The notes beneath the pieces were generated by a model. That model was not told the DNA's origin, did not search any database, and saw only the letters and a program-made list of their open reading frames with translations. Both the position numbers and the translations under genes were made by a program. Below are positions 41,716-52,751 of a stretch of DNA of 64,000 nt, piece after piece (positions within the stretch are counted from its first letter, which is position 1; each line of letters begins with the position of its first letter). Source of the DNA: Bacillus sp. SKDU12 (GTDB taxonomy: Bacteria; Bacillota; Bacilli; Bacillales; Bacillaceae); assembly GCF_010093085.1 (NCBI RefSeq), contig NZ_MSRC01000004.1, forward strand, positions 45,728 through 109,727, given 5' to 3'.

Positions 41716-42470
41716 CTCACATTCACCCCGTACTCTTTCAAGTATGATTTCACTTCTTTAATCGATGTTTCTTTATAATGAAAAATAGAGGCGGCCAGCG
41801 CGGCGTCGGCTTCTCCTTTTGTAAAAGCTTCAAGCATGTGTTGCGCGTTTCCCGCGCCTCCCGAAGCGATAACCGGGACAGGGACAGCTTCAGAAACAAG
41901 CTTTGTCAGCCTGTGGTCAAAACCTTTTTTCTCGCCGTCAGAGTCCATGCTTGTCAGCAGAATTTCTCCGGCTCCGCGTTTGACACCTTCTTTTGCCCAG
42001 CTTGTGACTTCCCAATCTGTTTTCTTCCTGCCGCCGTGTGTGTAAACCTTATATGTGCCGGATTCTTGGTCATATTTGGCATCAATGGCAAGGACGATGC
42101 ATTGGGAACCGAAAAACTCAGCTCCTTCTGTAATCAGCTCAGGGCGGAGAACGGCTGCCGTATTCACCGACACTTTGTCCGCTCCGGCACGCAGAATCGT
42201 TTTCATATCGCTGAGCTGATTGATACCGCCGCCGACTGTAAATGGAATGGCGAGCTTTGCGGCAACCTGCTCCACTACGTCAACCATCGTTTTTCGTCCT
42301 TCATGGGAGGCGGAAATATCGAGAAAAACGAGTTCATCCGCTCCTTCCCGGTCATACACTTCTGCCAGTTCAACAGGGTCACCGGCATCCTTTAATTCGA
42401 GAAATTGAATTCCTTTGACAACGCGGCCTTCTTTGACATCAAGACATGGAATAATCCGTTTTGTGATCAT
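41712..42470 (-). CDS. hisF: Imidazole glycerol phosphate synthase cyclase subunit HisF
   Basis: (Beta/alpha)8 barrel that uses ammonia from HisH to turn PRFAR into imidazole glycerol phosphate and AICAR. The catalytic Asp11 is in [14 protein letters not shown] and Asp130 in VLAIDAKYD. At 252 residues it has the family length. Four-base overlaps with hisA upstream and hisI downstream give coupled translation. Confidence 0.97.
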   Translation of the reverse strand: MITKRIIPCLDVKEGRVVKGIQFLELKDAGDPVELAEVYDREGADELVFLDISASHEGRKTMVDVVEQVAAKLAIPFTVGGGINQLSDMKTILRAGADKVSVNTAAVLRPELITEGAEFFGSQCIVLAIDAKYDQESGTYKVYTHGGRKKTDWEVTSWAKEGVKRGAGEILLTSMDSDGEKKGFDHRLTKLVSEAVPVPVIASGGAGNAQHMLEAFTKGEADAALAASIFHYKETSIKEVKSYLKEYGVNVR

Positions 42471-43204
42471 TTGCGCTTCACCCTTTCAAGCGCCTCACTC
42501 AGCGCAAATTGATTGGTGTACAGCGCTTTTCCAATGATCGCTCCAGAAACACCGTCCGCCTGATAGCGGGCAAGGGCTTCGAGATCAGCTACAGAGCTGA
42601 CTCCGCCAGAAGCAATAACAGATTTCCCTGTTTCCTTAGCAAGCTCGACCGTACTGTTAATATTAGGTCCTGACAGCATTCCGTCTGTTGCTATGTCAGT
42701 AAAAATAAAGACTTCCGCTCCTTCATTGGCAAGCTCTTTACCGAGTTCAGCCGCCTTTAGAGTTGAAGTTTCCAGCCATCCTTCAGTTGACACAAAGCCG
42801 TTTCTCGCATCCAGTCCGATTGCGATTTTATGACCATATTGCTTTAGCATTTTTTTGACGAATGGAGGGTTAGAAACAGCTGAGCTTCCGAGGATGACCC
42901 GATCGACTCCTGCTGATAAGTATTCATAGACATCACCTTCAGAACGAATCCCGCCCCCGATTTCAACTTTCAGATCAAGTTTTTGCGAGATTTCGACCAC
43001 ATGACGGTCATTGACTCTTTTCCCTTCTTTGGCGCCGTCGAGATCAACGAGATGAATCCATTCGGCACCCTCACTCGCAAATAATGCGGCCATGTCATAT
43101 GGTGAGTCGCTGTATATCGTTTCCTTATGATAATCTCCTTGAACAAGCCGGACACATTTGCCGTTTCTCATATCAATTGCCGGATATAATGTAAAAGCAC
43201 TCAT
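42467..43204 (-). CDS. hisA: ProFAR isomerase HisA
   Basis: Isomerises ProFAR to PRFAR (step 4). It is a (beta/alpha)8 barrel related to HisF, with catalytic Asp8 in [13 protein letters not shown] and the second acid Asp in [14 protein letters not shown] (about residue 169). It is 245 residues long. It overlaps hisH and hisF by 4 bp each. Confidence 0.97.
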   Translation of the reverse strand: MSAFTLYPAIDMRNGKCVRLVQGDYHKETIYSDSPYDMAALFASEGAEWIHLVDLDGAKEGKRVNDRHVVEISQKLDLKVEIGGGIRSEGDVYEYLSAGVDRVILGSSAVSNPPFVKKMLKQYGHKIAIGLDARNGFVSTEGWLETSTLKAAELGKELANEGAEVFIFTDIATDGMLSGPNINSTVELAKETGKSVIASGGVSSVADLEALARYQADGVSGAIIGKALYTNQFALSEALERVKRK

Positions 43205-43839
43205 TTTTTCACCTTCTGTTCTGCTGCCATTTTCGTGAATTGGATTAAGATAGACATTCCGACCGTGCTGCTTTTTTCCGGGTGAAATTGGGCGCCAAAG
43301 ACGTTCCGTTTTCCGACGACAGCAGGCACTTGCATCCCATAATCGGCACTTGCCAGAAGTGCGTCCTCCTCCATCCCGTCAATGTAATACGAATGCACGA
43401 AATAAGCGTAGCCTTGTTCTGTTTCAGCCAGCAGCGGAGATTCGTTATGAAAGGAAAGACGGTTCCAGCCCATATGCGGAACCTTCAGTTTATTCCCTTT
43501 CTCATCTTCCGCTTTCAGCCTGACCGCTCTTCCTTTTAACAGGCCTAGGCCTGAAGCGATCCCGTTTTCTTCACTTTGATCAAATAAAAGCTGCATGCCA
43601 AGGCAGATCCCGAGCAGCAATCTCCCTTCTGACACCATCTCGTGAATCAATTGATCGAGCTTCGCGCTGCGCAAATGATCCATCGCGTCGCCAAATGAAC
43701 CGACTCCCGGCAAAATAAAGGCATCGGCTTCTTTCAGCTCCTCCGGCTTTTCAGAAACAAAGTACGGCACGCCGACACGCTCCAGCGCCTTTGAGACACT
43801 GTATAAATTACCCATACCGTAATCTATCACGCCGATCAT
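43201..43839 (-). CDS. hisH: Imidazole glycerol phosphate synthase glutaminase subunit HisH
   Basis: Class I glutamine amidotransferase providing ammonia to HisF. The catalytic Cys is in [12 protein letters not shown] (about residue 80), and His and Glu are in [10 protein letters not shown] (about 185). At 212 residues it is of normal length. The ATG abuts the hisB stop without a gap, and its stop overlaps hisA by 4 bp. Confidence 0.97.
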   Translation of the reverse strand: MIGVIDYGMGNLYSVSKALERVGVPYFVSEKPEELKEADAFILPGVGSFGDAMDHLRSAKLDQLIHEMVSEGRLLLGICLGMQLLFDQSEENGIASGLGLLKGRAVRLKAEDEKGNKLKVPHMGWNRLSFHNESPLLAETEQGYAYFVHSYYIDGMEEDALLASADYGMQVPAVVGKRNVFGAQFHPEKSSTVGMSILIQFTKMAAEQKVKK

Positions 43840-44424
43840 TTACAGCATCCCTTTCGTTGATGGGATTCCTTTAACACGCGGATCGATCGTTGCTGCTTCA
43901 TCAAGCGCACGTCCAAGCGCTTTAAAAACCGCTTCAATCATGTGGTGGGTGTTTGTGCCGTAATGTACGATGACGTGCAGATTCATCCGCGCCTCAAGCG
44001 CCAGCTTCCACAAAAATTCGTGTACCAGCTCTGTATCAAAGGTTCCGACTTTAGCCGCCGGGAACTCGGCGCGCATTTCCAAGTGCGGACGATTGCTTAA
44101 ATCAATGACGACTTGAGCAAGTGCTTCATCCATCGGCACAAATGCCGATCCGTAGCGTTTGATTCCTTTTTTATCGCCCAATGCTTCAAGCAGCGCCTGC
44201 CCTAAGCAGATGCCGATATCCTCAGTCGTGTGGTGATCATCGATATCAACATCACCTTTTGCATTAATGGCAAGATCGAATTGCCCGTGTTTCGTGAACA
44301 AATCCAGCATATGCGTCATAAATGGCACATCTGTTTTAATATCCGCTTGGCCTTCTCCGTCTAAGGCGAATGCCAGCTCTATATCTGTTTCATTTGTTTT
44401 TCTGGCGCGTTCCGCTTTTCTCAT
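43840..44424 (-). CDS. hisB: Imidazoleglycerol-phosphate dehydratase HisB
   Basis: Monofunctional dehydratase (step 6) of 194 residues; the phosphatase domain found in enterobacterial HisB is absent. Manganese-binding histidine motifs [11 protein letters not shown] (about residue 65) and [10 protein letters not shown] (about 160) are both present. It overlaps hisD by 4 bp. Confidence 0.97.
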   Translation of the reverse strand: MRKAERARKTNETDIELAFALDGEGQADIKTDVPFMTHMLDLFTKHGQFDLAINAKGDVDIDDHHTTEDIGICLGQALLEALGDKKGIKRYGSAFVPMDEALAQVVIDLSNRPHLEMRAEFPAAKVGTFDTELVHEFLWKLALEARMNLHVIVHYGTNTHHMIEAVFKALGRALDEAATIDPRVKGIPSTKGML

Positions 44425-45704
44425 TTTGCATTCCTCCGCTCTCTCGCTTCGATTGATCTGGCATGTGCCTCTAATCCTTCAAGTCTGGCAAAAGCCGCAA
44501 TGCTTTCGGCATGTTCTTCAAAAGCTGATTGGCTGTATGAAATAATGCTCGATTTCTTTTGGAAATCCGTTACGTTTAGCGGACTAGAAAACCTGGCTGT
44601 TCCGTTTGTCGGAAGCACATGATTCGGTCCGGCAAAATAATCTCCAACAGGCTCAGGGCTGTATCTGCCTAAGAAAATTGCACCTGCGTGTTTGATTCTG
44701 CCAAGCAAAGCTTCGGGAGACTGTGTGATGATTTCTAAATGCTCCGGTGCGAGCGTATTGACCGTATCAATCGCTTCATCCATTGTGTCTGCCACATAGA
44801 TACATCCGAAATCATTCACTGAAGCTTCCGCTATTTCTTTTCTCGGCAAGGTTTTCAGCTGCTCGTTCACCTCGGCTGAAACTGTCTCGGCCAGTGCCAT
44901 GGAATCTGTCACAAACACACATGAGCTGAGCTTATCGTGTTCCGCCTGTGACAGCAGATCAGCGGCAATTTCACGCGGAATTGCTGTTTCATCAGCCAGC
45001 ACGACAATTTCACTCGGGCCGGCAATCATATCAATATCGACATCCCCGAACACTTCTCGTTTGGCAAGGGCCACGTAAATATTTCCCGGACCTGTGATTT
45101 TATCCACCGGCTCAACCGTTTCTGTTCCGTATGCCAGCGCGGCAATCGCCTGTGCGCCGCCCATTTTGTAAATGTCTTGTATGCCCAGCTCGGCAGCAGC
45201 GACTAAAACCCCTGGCGAAAGCCGTCCGTCTTTTCCCGGAGGCGTGACGAGAACGATTCTTTCCACTCCCGCTACAAGCGCTGGAATGACATTCATCAAA
45301 ACAGATGAAGGATATGCGGCCGTCCCCCCAGGCACATAGACGCCGGCAGAATCAAGCGCCGTTACTTTCTGCCCGAGCATTGTGCCATCCTTTCTGTGAT
45401 AAAACCATGAGGATTGCAGCTGTCTTTCGTGATATTCCTTAATATTTACGATTGCCTGCCTGATCACCTGAAGCAGTTGTGAATCCAACGAGTTGTATGC
45501 TTCCTCTGTTTCTTTTTTTGTGACTAGCGGGCTTTCTATTTCGATGCCGTCAAATTTCGCTGTATAGCTGCTGACTGCTCGATCACCGTTTGCTTTGACA
45601 TCTTCAATAATAGAGCGGACCGTTTTTCTTTGCTCTTCCGTTCCAGCATCTATTGACCGCTTGAGAGAAAGCCGTTTCGCGCCGCTGAGGGTTTTTATCT
45701 TCAT
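44421..45704 (-). CDS. hisD: Histidinol dehydrogenase HisD
   Basis: Zinc- and NAD-dependent enzyme performing the last two oxidations to histidine; 427 residues. The signature ending [12 protein letters not shown] (about 230-241) and the zinc/substrate residues in LLSQAEHD (about 257) and APEHLEI (about 325) are visible. It begins on an ATGA overlap with hisG and ends on one with hisB. Confidence 0.97.
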   Translation of the reverse strand: MKIKTLSGAKRLSLKRSIDAGTEEQRKTVRSIIEDVKANGDRAVSSYTAKFDGIEIESPLVTKKETEEAYNSLDSQLLQVIRQAIVNIKEYHERQLQSSWFYHRKDGTMLGQKVTALDSAGVYVPGGTAAYPSSVLMNVIPALVAGVERIVLVTPPGKDGRLSPGVLVAAAELGIQDIYKMGGAQAIAALAYGTETVEPVDKITGPGNIYVALAKREVFGDVDIDMIAGPSEIVVLADETAIPREIAADLLSQAEHDKLSSCVFVTDSMALAETVSAEVNEQLKTLPRKEIAEASVNDFGCIYVADTMDEAIDTVNTLAPEHLEIITQSPEALLGRIKHAGAIFLGRYSPEPVGDYFAGPNHVLPTNGTARFSSPLNVTDFQKKSSIISYSQSAFEEHAESIAAFARLEGLEAHARSIEARERRNAK

Positions 45705-46342
45705 TTTGCCGGTTCTCCTTCCACAACAAGAGATAAGCGGGACGCCATTTCATCAATGACATCGTCTTTCATGCGATAGCTTACCGGATTGACGATAAAG
45801 CGGGACGTAATATCACAAATATGCTCCGTTTCAACAAGCCCGTTTTCTTTCAGCGTCTGTCCTGTGGAAACGATGTCCACAATCCGGTCCGCAAGTCCGA
45901 TGAGCGGGGCTAATTCAATTGATCCGTTGAGCTTAATGATTTCGACTTGTTCTCCCTGTTCTCTGAAATAACTGGACGCCACATTCGGATATTTTGTCGC
46001 GATTCTCGGTGCTACGCCGCTCCAGTCTGTATTCGGGAGCCCGGCGACTGCCAAGTAGCATTTGCTGATTTTTAAATCCAGCACCTCATACACATCGCGT
46101 TCCTCTTCAAGCATGACATCCTTGCCCGCAATTCCGACATCTGCCACGCCATGCTCTACATATGTGGTTACGTCCATCGGCTTCGCTAAGATGAAACGGA
46201 GGTTTTCCTCGGGCACATCGATAATCAGTTTTCTCGAATCGTCAAACTCCTCGGGAAGCTTGTAGCCCGCCTGCCGCAGCAGCCCTGCCGCTTCTTCAAA
46301 TATCCGGCCCTTCGGCATCGCCATTGTGAGTAACTTACCCAT
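45701..46342 (-). CDS. hisG: ATP phosphoribosyltransferase catalytic subunit HisG (short form)
   Basis: First enzyme of the pathway. This is the 213-residue short form, lacking the C-terminal regulatory domain, and works as a complex with HisZ. The motif [22 protein letters not shown] (split here: [11 protein letters not shown] and [10 protein letters not shown], about 150-175) is the PRPP-binding signature. The ATG of [10 protein letters not shown] was chosen; 15 codons upstream belong to the hisZ end in another frame. It overlaps hisZ by 8 bp. Confidence 0.96.
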   Translation of the reverse strand: MGKLLTMAMPKGRIFEEAAGLLRQAGYKLPEEFDDSRKLIIDVPEENLRFILAKPMDVTTYVEHGVADVGIAGKDVMLEEERDVYEVLDLKISKCYLAVAGLPNTDWSGVAPRIATKYPNVASSYFREQGEQVEIIKLNGSIELAPLIGLADRIVDIVSTGQTLKENGLVETEHICDITSRFIVNPVSYRMKDDVIDEMASRLSLVVEGEPAK

Positions 46343-47510
46343 TTTGCTCTTCCTTTCTGGCACCGATAAAATAGGTGACATTTGCAAAAGTTTTTGTCAT
46401 CTGATCAATATTTTCAATTCCTGACAAATCTTGAAGAACCACTTTGTTTCCTTTCCTGCGTTCTTCATTCGCATAAGCGATGGCTTGCGCCCGCTGTTCT
46501 TTGCTGAAAATCACAGCACCTATTGCAGAAGGCTCACCTTTTAGATGAAGCGCTTCAATCAGCCGGTCGATCCGAAGCCCGAAGCCTGTCGCCGGCGCAG
46601 GTGAATCAAAATGACCCAGAAGTTTGTTGTATCGGCCGCCGCTTCCAATCACAAAGCCGACATTTTCGGCGTAAACCTCAAATAAAATTCCTGTGTAATA
46701 GCTCATGTGGCTGACCATATTCAAATCAAGGCGGACATTTTCCGTACATCCGTAATCTCCAAGAATGCTCCACAGTTCCTTGAGCTCATCAACTACGCTT
46801 TTTCCCTGCACAGAATCGACGATGTTCTCAGCACGTCCGCAAACTTCGATGCCGCCTCGCAGTTCAAGAAGCTCAAGCAGCCGGCTTTTATCAATGGAAG
46901 ACAGTGTAAGAGATTTGACATGCTCTCTATAGCCAACGTAGTTTTTTTCATATAAAAATCTCCGCAGCACATCAGCCCTCTCAACATTTCCAAGCACCTC
47001 AACAAACAGAGCGTCCGCGATACCCGCATGGCCGATGGCAATTTTAAAGGAAGACAGCCCGGCGCTTTTTAACGCACTGACAACTAAAGCAATAACCTCC
47101 GCATCCGCGCTTGTCGTGCCGTCACCGATTAATTCCACTCCGACCTGCTCAAATTCGGCGGGACGTCCGCCTTCGCGCTCCTGTGCCCTGAACACATTTG
47201 CCGCATAGCCGACTCTGAGCGGATGATCGTGTTTCAGTAGCTTCGATGCCGCCACCCTTGCAATCGGTCCTGTCATATCTGGGCGAAGCACCAATGTTTT
47301 GCCGTCCTGGTCAAGAAGCTTAAACAGCTGCTGCTCCTCAATGGCTGACTGTACGCCAACGGTATCGTAAAACTCCAGTGTCGGTGTTTCCATAAATTGA
47401 TATCCCCATGTATTGATCAAATCGGTTAACGATTGTCTCACCCTTTTTTTCGTTTCATATAAATCAGGCAGTGTATCTCTCATGCCTTGCGGTTTTTCAA
47501 ACATAAACAT
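46335..47510 (-). CDS. hisZ: ATP phosphoribosyltransferase regulatory subunit HisZ
   Basis: Histidyl-tRNA-synthetase paralogue that activates short HisG and mediates histidine feedback. It shows class II synthetase-like motifs ([28 protein letters not shown]) but no anticodon-binding domain. The ATG of MFMFEKPQG is annotated, 391 residues; GGAGG is 11 nt upstream, and a TTG one codon earlier has tighter 8-nt spacing, so the start may be one residue longer. It is the first gene of the his operon. Confidence 0.94.
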   Translation of the reverse strand: MFMFEKPQGMRDTLPDLYETKKRVRQSLTDLINTWGYQFMETPTLEFYDTVGVQSAIEEQQLFKLLDQDGKTLVLRPDMTGPIARVAASKLLKHDHPLRVGYAANVFRAQEREGGRPAEFEQVGVELIGDGTTSADAEVIALVVSALKSAGLSSFKIAIGHAGIADALFVEVLGNVERADVLRRFLYEKNYVGYREHVKSLTLSSIDKSRLLELLELRGGIEVCGRAENIVDSVQGKSVVDELKELWSILGDYGCTENVRLDLNMVSHMSYYTGILFEVYAENVGFVIGSGGRYNKLLGHFDSPAPATGFGLRIDRLIEALHLKGEPSAIGAVIFSKEQRAQAIAYANEERRKGNKVVLQDLSGIENIDQMTKTFANVTYFIGARKEEQNG

Positions 47511-47580
47511 CAACCCGAGCACCTCCGTTATGATCTTGTGAAGGAAAATTCCGAATCCTTTAGTTCGCTAATATGATAAT

Positions 47581-47609
47581 ATGTTAGCAGACAAAAGAAT
47601 GAAAATCAA
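47581..47609 (-). promoter_or_regulatory. Possible promoter of the his operon
   Basis: On the - strand TTGATT (47604-47609) and TAACAT (47581-47586) are separated by 17 nt, about 70 nt upstream of hisZ. No T-box or obvious attenuator hairpin is seen in the leader. Confidence 0.4.
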
Positions 47610-47761
47610 TGCTTAACTTCAATCAGAATATTTTTAGTCCACATTTCCCTCTCCTCATTTTGAAAAAAATCATGAATCATGCATTAAAGGTGCGTTATAT
47701 CTCAATTTCCTTATGTTTGGCATGATATAATACAAATCAAATAGAGAACAAGGAGATAAAG

Positions 47762-48514
47762 ATGAAAACACTGCGGACTCTATGTGTCCTGATCATACTG
47801 ATAGGCATTATTTTTTTCGGACTTAAAATAAATGCAAAAGATATAGATATTCCTTTTTTAAACAGCCTTAAAAAAGTGATTTCTGACAGTAATACAGGAA
47901 CAGATACAAATAGCAAAAAGAAACTGAAAGGAAGCGCCGAACCGCTGGATGTCGTCCTTTACAATCAGATGGACGCGCCTCGGCTCTATAATGGCTGCGA
48001 AGTCACAAGCCTTGCGATGGTGCTGAATCACGCAGGATACAGTGTGACCAAAAACACACTGGCAAACCAGATTGTCACAGTTCCTATGACATACAGCAGC
48101 GGATTAAAAGGAGATCCGAATGACGGATTTGTCGGTGATATGGCGAATGGCCCCGGTCTCGGCGTCTACCACAGACCGATCTATCAGCTGGCGAAAGCTT
48201 ATGCCGGAGACAAAGTGTCTGACCTGACTGGCAAACGTATTTCCGCTGTTTACGAACAGCTAGAGAAAGGCAATCCTGTTTGGGTTATTACGACTTCCAG
48301 CTTTACGCCGGTTGACAATATGGAAAAATGGAAAACGCCGAACGGAACGATCGATATCACGTACAGTGAACACAGTGTCGCTGTTACGGGATATGATGAA
48401 AAATATGTGTATCTCAATGACCCGTATGGCCATAAAAACAGAAAAACCGACAGAGTCGGCTTTGAAAAAGCGTGGAAACAAATGGGCAGCCAGGCCGTCG
48501 TGGTTCAAAAATAA
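47762..48514 (+). CDS. yvpB: C39-like peptidase-fold exported protein YvpB
   Basis: 250-residue protein with an N-terminal hydrophobic signal or anchor (about 5-24), a Lys/Asn linker, and a peptidase C39-like domain (about 60-250). The papain-type triad is visible: Cys in NGCEVTSLAMVL (about 79), His in SEHSVAVTGYD (about 203) and Asp in LNDPYGH. C39-like proteins of this type are often cell-surface or wall-associated; the substrate is unknown. A good AAGGAG ribosome binding site precedes the ATG. It is divergent from hisZ. Confidence 0.9.
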   Translation: MKTLRTLCVLIILIGIIFFGLKINAKDIDIPFLNSLKKVISDSNTGTDTNSKKKLKGSAEPLDVVLYNQMDAPRLYNGCEVTSLAMVLNHAGYSVTKNTLANQIVTVPMTYSSGLKGDPNDGFVGDMANGPGLGVYHRPIYQLAKAYAGDKVSDLTGKRISAVYEQLEKGNPVWVITTSSFTPVDNMEKWKTPNGTIDITYSEHSVAVTGYDEKYVYLNDPYGHKNRKTDRVGFEKAWKQMGSQAVVVQK

Positions 48515-48569
48515 AATCTGAAAGCCGATTTAATCTCGAGCAAATAAAACAACATTCACATTTTTCACT

Positions 48570-48660
48570 TCAAATGAACATATTCAGGATGGGAAAGTGA
48601 CTATCGACGGCGGCACTATAGATCACGTCGCTAAAAACTAGATTGGCGTTCAGCTATTTT
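48570..48660 (+). pseudogene. yvpA: Remnant of yvpA/pelC (pectate lyase)
   Basis: In one + frame the sequence reads DGKVTIDGG (48588-48614), then soon a stop, then IGVQ (48642-48653). As I recall the B. subtilis pectate lyase YvpA (PelC), it contains EGKVTIDGG in its beta-helix and IGVQ near its C-terminus, and lies next to yvpB. Here only about 90 bp of recognisable sequence survives, with the middle and both ends deleted. Confidence 0.65.
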
Positions 48661-48667
48661 TGAACAT

Positions 48668-48698
48668 AAAAAAGCCCGCTGTTATGATTCAGCGGGCT
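48668..48698 (-). terminator. Terminator of the hprK-lgt-yvoD-ppaX-yvoF operon
   Basis: The perfect stem AGCCCGCT / AGCGGGCT with a 10-nt loop is followed on the - strand by a U-run. The yvoF stop codon lies in the loop, so the hairpin overlaps the coding end. Confidence 0.9.
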
Positions 48699-49203
48699 TT
48701 TTCAATCTTTCTTGCATTTCTTCCTTCGTATAGATGATCCTCATCGGATTTCCGCCGACAAATGCGCCGGCGGGTACATCTTTATGGACAAGTGTTCCAG
48801 CGGATACAACTGCGCCATTCCCTATTTCCACACCGGGCAAAATGGTCGTGTTGGCACCGATCATCACTTCGTCTCCGATCAGGACCTTGCCGATTCGGTA
48901 TTCCTGAATCAAATACTCATGGGCCAAAATGGTCGTATTGTACCCGATAATTGTATTTGTTCCGACCGAGATTTTTTCCGGAAACATAATATCTGGCATC
49001 ACCATGAGGGCAAAGGATGTCTGCCTTCCGACTTTCATTCGCAGAAATGTACGGTACAGCCAATTTTTCATCCCTATGAACGGTGTATACTTCGCCATTT
49101 GAATGACAATAAAATTTTTAACAACCTTTACAAAAGGAACCGTTCGGTAGACTTGCCACAGAGAGTTGGCTCCCGAGACCGGATGCCGATCTGTTTTTCT
49201 CAC
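48682..49203 (-). CDS. yvoF: Hexapeptide-repeat acyltransferase YvoF
   Basis: Left-handed beta-helix O-acetyltransferase (maltose/galactoside acetyltransferase-like). Hexapeptide pattern repeats are visible from about residue 70, for example VGTNTIIGYNTTI and IGANTTILPGVEIGNGAVV, with the terminal loop GNPMRIIY. At 173 residues it is near the 172 I recall for 168. Start is GTG, 3 bp after the ppaX stop. It is last in the hprK operon. The acceptor is unknown. Confidence 0.9.
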   Translation of the reverse strand: MRKTDRHPVSGANSLWQVYRTVPFVKVVKNFIVIQMAKYTPFIGMKNWLYRTFLRMKVGRQTSFALMVMPDIMFPEKISVGTNTIIGYNTTILAHEYLIQEYRIGKVLIGDEVMIGANTTILPGVEIGNGAVVSAGTLVHKDVPAGAFVGGNPMRIIYTKEEMQERLKKPAES

Positions 49204-49206
49204 AGA

Positions 49207-49857
49207 TTACTTCACTCCAACGATTTGTAATAGATCACTCATTTTCTCGAGCATATAGTCAGGATCATGCTTCGCCAGTGCTTCCGGCCCTTTAATCGTC
49301 CATGCAACTCCGGCCGTTTTTGTTCCGGCGTTTTTCCCTGCCAGCACATCATGGTAATTATCTCCGACCATAATCGCTTCCTCCGGCTCGCTTCCAAGCT
49401 GTTTCAGCGCTAATAGCACAGGTTCGGGATCAGGTTTTGCCTTCGTTACATCATCAAGGGTGACGACCGTTTCAAAGAATTCGCCGATTCCTGTCAGCTT
49501 GAGGCCCATATTGACAGTATCTCTTAATTTCGTTGTCACGATCCCTAATGTAAAGCCGGATTTTTTTAATGCATCAAGGGTTTCATACACTGTTTCATAT
49601 TCAGTCACGAATGTATCATGCTTATCATGATTGTACGCTCTGTACATGGCGATCATATCATCGCACTTATCAGCATCCATCGAGGAGAATGTGTCAAAAA
49701 GAGACGGCCCGATAAACGCGAGGACATCTTCCCGTTTATACTTGTTCGGGTAATAGTGCTCCAGTGTATGTAAAAAGGACGCGATAATTAATTCATTTGT
49801 ATTAATCAAAGTTCCGTCTAAATCAAACAGAATCGTCGTTACTTGTTTGTCACTCAT
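49207..49857 (-). CDS. ppaX: Pyrophosphatase PpaX
   Basis: HAD-family enzyme hydrolysing the pyrophosphate formed when HPr kinase/phosphorylase dephosphorylates HPr(Ser-P); encoded with hprK as expected. The DLDGT nucleophile motif is at residues 11-15, then TTK (motif II) and DNYHDV (motif III). The ATG of MSDKQVTTI has AAGGAAG upstream and overlaps the yvoD stop by 4 bp. The longer in-frame form lies within yvoD and is rejected. Confidence 0.95.
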   Translation of the reverse strand: MSDKQVTTILFDLDGTLINTNELIIASFLHTLEHYYPNKYKREDVLAFIGPSLFDTFSSMDADKCDDMIAMYRAYNHDKHDTFVTEYETVYETLDALKKSGFTLGIVTTKLRDTVNMGLKLTGIGEFFETVVTLDDVTKAKPDPEPVLLALKQLGSEPEEAIMVGDNYHDVLAGKNAGTKTAGVAWTIKGPEALAKHDPDYMLEKMSDLLQIVGVK

Positions 49858-50792
49858 ATTGCTTCCTTTCCAACCACTGAGGGTTTCCATTTTTTCCATG
49901 TGTACGCAATAGTTATTGTCAGAAGCACTGCTGTAGTGACACGAATCAAAAGAAGAGGCCAGACCGGTATGCCGAGCGGAATAAAGACAAGTGTATCTTC
50001 CACGACCGCGTGGCAGGCAACAAGAAAAACAAATGCCAATGTCATATCCCGCCTGCCCACGCCGTCATCCTCAACAGCTTTGATCATCACACCCGCTCCG
50101 TAGGCCAGACCGATTGTCAGACCCGCCACCATCGTCATGGACGTGTTTTTGTTCATGCCAAGCAGCTGTGTAAACGGAGACAGCCATCTGGAAAACCGAT
50201 GCAGCCAGCCTAGTTCTCTTAAAAACTGAATGATGATCATCAGCGGGATTACAATTGCCGCAAGCTGTAAAACACCAAGTCCGGCTTTCATTAAAGCTTC
50301 GGCCAGCATTGCCAGCCAGCCGTCAGGAGCCGCATGCTTCGCGGTGATAAAACCGTACTGCGCCGTTTCCTGTCCGCCGTGCCAGATGAGGTTGATGATG
50401 AACGCTGACACAGCGGCCAAACCGATGCGCACCGCCAATATAATGCCAATTCTGATGCCGACCTTTGCGGCAACTGTCGATTCGATAATCAAGTTATGAC
50501 AGAATGAAAGCATGACAGCTAAAATAAAGACTTCCTTTACAGATAAATCCAATGTCATAATCCCGGCAATTCCGGCGTACAGATTCAGCGTATTCCCCAG
50601 CACAAGGGGAATAGCCGCTTCACCCGAAAGCCCGAAAAGCCCCATAACCGGTGTGATCAGCCGTATCAGCCAATCCATGACAGGCGTATGCTGAAGTAAA
50701 GTGACCAATAATGTGACTGGAAAAATGACTTTCCCGAGAGTCCATGTTGTTTGAAGACCCGTCGCAAGACCGGCTCGAAAGATCTTCTGCAT
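49854..50792 (-). CDS. yvoD: Nucleoside-recognition (Gate) domain membrane protein YvoD
   Basis: 312-residue integral membrane protein with about eight hydrophobic segments and repeated Gate-type Gly/Pro-rich loops ([27 protein letters not shown]), as in SpmA/SpmB-like and nucleoside-recognition proteins. Function is unknown. It sits between lgt (23 bp) and ppaX (4-bp overlap). Confidence 0.85.
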   Translation of the reverse strand: MQKIFRAGLATGLQTTWTLGKVIFPVTLLVTLLQHTPVMDWLIRLITPVMGLFGLSGEAAIPLVLGNTLNLYAGIAGIMTLDLSVKEVFILAVMLSFCHNLIIESTVAAKVGIRIGIILAVRIGLAAVSAFIINLIWHGGQETAQYGFITAKHAAPDGWLAMLAEALMKAGLGVLQLAAIVIPLMIIIQFLRELGWLHRFSRWLSPFTQLLGMNKNTSMTMVAGLTIGLAYGAGVMIKAVEDDGVGRRDMTLAFVFLVACHAVVEDTLVFIPLGIPVWPLLLIRVTTAVLLTITIAYTWKKWKPSVVGKEAI

Positions 50793-50815
50793 TTCTCATC
50801 CCCCTTTGTTGACCT

Positions 50816-51625
50816 CTACTCCGCGTATCGCTCCTTCGAGTATCCCTTGACGCGTCTGAAAATAATGGCTGCCACAGCCAAAACAATCAATACGATTGAA
50901 ATCACCTGAGCGATGCGAAGTCCCTCAGTCAGCATTAAGCTATCAGTCCGCATTCCTTCAATAAAGTATCTTCCAATTGAATACCAAATGATATAGATCA
51001 AAAACATCTCGCCTCTATGTAAATTTGCTTTGCGCAAGGACAGCAAAATGATGACGCCGACAAAGCTCCATAATGATTCATATAAAAAAGTAGGATGATA
51101 ATATTGTCCGCCAATGTACATTTGATTGATGATAAATTCAGGAAGGTGCAGGCTTTCTAAAAAGGCTCTGCTGACTGCCTCGCCATGCGCTTCCTGATTC
51201 ATGAAGTTTCCCCAGCGGCCGATCGCCTGTCCGAGCAAAATGCTTGGCGCGGCAATATCCGCAAGCTTCCAGAACGAAAGGTTTTTCACTCTTGAAAACA
51301 CATAACCCGTTAAAATGGCGCCAATCAATCCGCCGTGAATGGCAATGCCGCCCTTCCAAATCTTAATGATTTCTCCCGGATGTGCCGCATAATAATCCCA
51401 TTCGAATGCAACATAATAAATTCGCGCGCAAATAATCGCAATCGGAATGGCAAACAAGACAAGATCGATAAACGTATCCTTCTTGAGCCCCCGTTTCTCA
51501 CTTTCCCTCATTGCAATCCAAAGCCCAAGCAAAGCGCCAAGACCGATAATGATTCCATACCAATGGACGGCCAGCGGTCCGAGCTGAAAAGCTATTGGAT
51601 TGAGTGGTTCTATCGCTTCATTCAT
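50816..51625 (-). CDS. lgt: Prolipoprotein diacylglyceryl transferase Lgt
   Basis: Membrane enzyme that attaches diacylglycerol from phosphatidylglycerol to the lipobox Cys of prolipoproteins, the first step in lipoprotein maturation. It would process MdxE, the YvcA-like copies and the small lipoprotein in this window. The Lgt signature [13 protein letters not shown] is near residue 133, and HGGLIGAI holds the catalytic His region. It has 269 residues and seven helices. The ATG follows GGAG, 13 bp after the hprK stop. Confidence 0.97.
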   Translation of the reverse strand: MNEAIEPLNPIAFQLGPLAVHWYGIIIGLGALLGLWIAMRESEKRGLKKDTFIDLVLFAIPIAIICARIYYVAFEWDYYAAHPGEIIKIWKGGIAIHGGLIGAILTGYVFSRVKNLSFWKLADIAAPSILLGQAIGRWGNFMNQEAHGEAVSRAFLESLHLPEFIINQMYIGGQYYHPTFLYESLWSFVGVIILLSLRKANLHRGEMFLIYIIWYSIGRYFIEGMRTDSLMLTEGLRIAQVISIVLIVLAVAAIIFRRVKGYSKERYAE

Positions 51626-51638
51626 TTAACGCCAACTC

Positions 51639-52571
51639 CTATTCGTCATGTTCACTGTCTTCAATGACATCCGACAGCTTATTGGTAAATTGCTCAGCAG
51701 CGTTCAGCCCCATTCGCTTCAACCTGAAGTTCATTGCTGCCACTTCGATGATGACTGCGAGATTTCTGCCCGGACGGACGGGAATCGTCAGTTTTGTAAT
51801 CTCTGTATCAATAATTTTCATGGTTTCTTCCTCAAGCCCGAGACGGTCGTATTGCTTGCCCTGCTCCCAAAGCTCAAGATTCATAATAATTGTAATTCGT
51901 TTATTGCTCCTGACCGCACCAGCGCCAAACAGCGTCATCACGTTGATAATGCCAAGCCCTCTGATTTCAAGGAGATGCTCAATTAATTCAGGCGCATTTC
52001 CGACAAGGGTATCCTGATCCTCCTGCCGAATTTCAACGCAATCATCGGCAACAAGGCGGTGCCCCCTTTTTACAAGCTCCAGCGCGGTTTCACTTTTCCC
52101 GACGCCGCTCTTGCCGGTGATCAGCACGCCGACGCCATAAATATCAACAAGAACGCCATGAATCGCCGTAGTAGGCGCCAGCCGGCTCTCAAGGAAGTTA
52201 GTTAAACGGCTTGACAGCCTCGTCGTTTTTAACGGCGATCTGAGGACAGGCACGCCATTTTGCTCTGAAGCATCAATCAGTTCCTGCGGGATCGGCATAT
52301 CTCTAGAAAGAATGATAGCTGGTGTTACATCAGTGCACAGAGAATTCATTCGCTGCTTTTTATCCTCTTCCGGCAGCTGTGCAAAGAAAGAAAGCTCTGT
52401 TTTCCCGAGAAGTTGCACGCGCTCTCTCGGGTAATATGTAAAATATCCGGCAATTTCCATGCCTGGTCTAGATAAATCACTCATTGTAATCGGGCGGTTA
52501 ATCCCTTCTTCTCCGCTGATTAATTCCAGATTGAACTGTTCCATTACGTCTTTTGTGCGAACCTTTGCCAC
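51639..52571 (-). CDS. hprK: HPr kinase/phosphorylase HprK
   Basis: Bifunctional sensor enzyme that phosphorylates HPr and Crh on Ser46 in response to fructose 1,6-bisphosphate and reverses this using Pi; master switch of CcpA-mediated catabolite control. The P-loop GKSGVGKSE is at about 153-161, catalytic His in RGHRLVADD and the signature [10 protein letters not shown] (about 203). Start is GTG, 7 nt after GGAGG. At 310 residues it is normal. It leads the operon with lgt, yvoD, ppaX and yvoF, and is divergent from nagA. Confidence 0.97.
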   Translation of the reverse strand: MAKVRTKDVMEQFNLELISGEEGINRPITMSDLSRPGMEIAGYFTYYPRERVQLLGKTELSFFAQLPEEDKKQRMNSLCTDVTPAIILSRDMPIPQELIDASEQNGVPVLRSPLKTTRLSSRLTNFLESRLAPTTAIHGVLVDIYGVGVLITGKSGVGKSETALELVKRGHRLVADDCVEIRQEDQDTLVGNAPELIEHLLEIRGLGIINVMTLFGAGAVRSNKRITIIMNLELWEQGKQYDRLGLEEETMKIIDTEITKLTIPVRPGRNLAVIIEVAAMNFRLKRMGLNAAEQFTNKLSDVIEDSEHDE

Positions 52572-52682
52572 GATATGTTCCTCCTGTTCCGGGCTGCCCC
52601 GAGCTTGCTCACAATACTTTCATTTTATCACTTTCAGGCTTGACCTAAAACAGATTTTATAAAAGACTGGAAAACGCCTTTG

Positions 52683-52698
52683 CTGGTCTAGATCACTA
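52683..52698 (+). promoter_or_regulatory. dre operator (NagR-type) upstream of nagA
   Basis: CTGGTCTAGATCACTA closely matches the palindromic dre element of NagR/DasR regulators (core TGGTCTAGACCA). It lies 54 bp before nagA, where NagR represses in B. subtilis. The adjacent nagR is a pseudogene in this genome. Confidence 0.78.
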
Positions 52699-52751
52699 AT
52701 CTGAAAAGAAGTAAAATAAATGTATTCATATTCCAGAAAGGCGGCTCATTT

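Noticed and set aside
41778..42395. 205-codon + frame opposite hisF
   Set aside because: It is the shadow of hisF; the coding strand has all HisF motifs.
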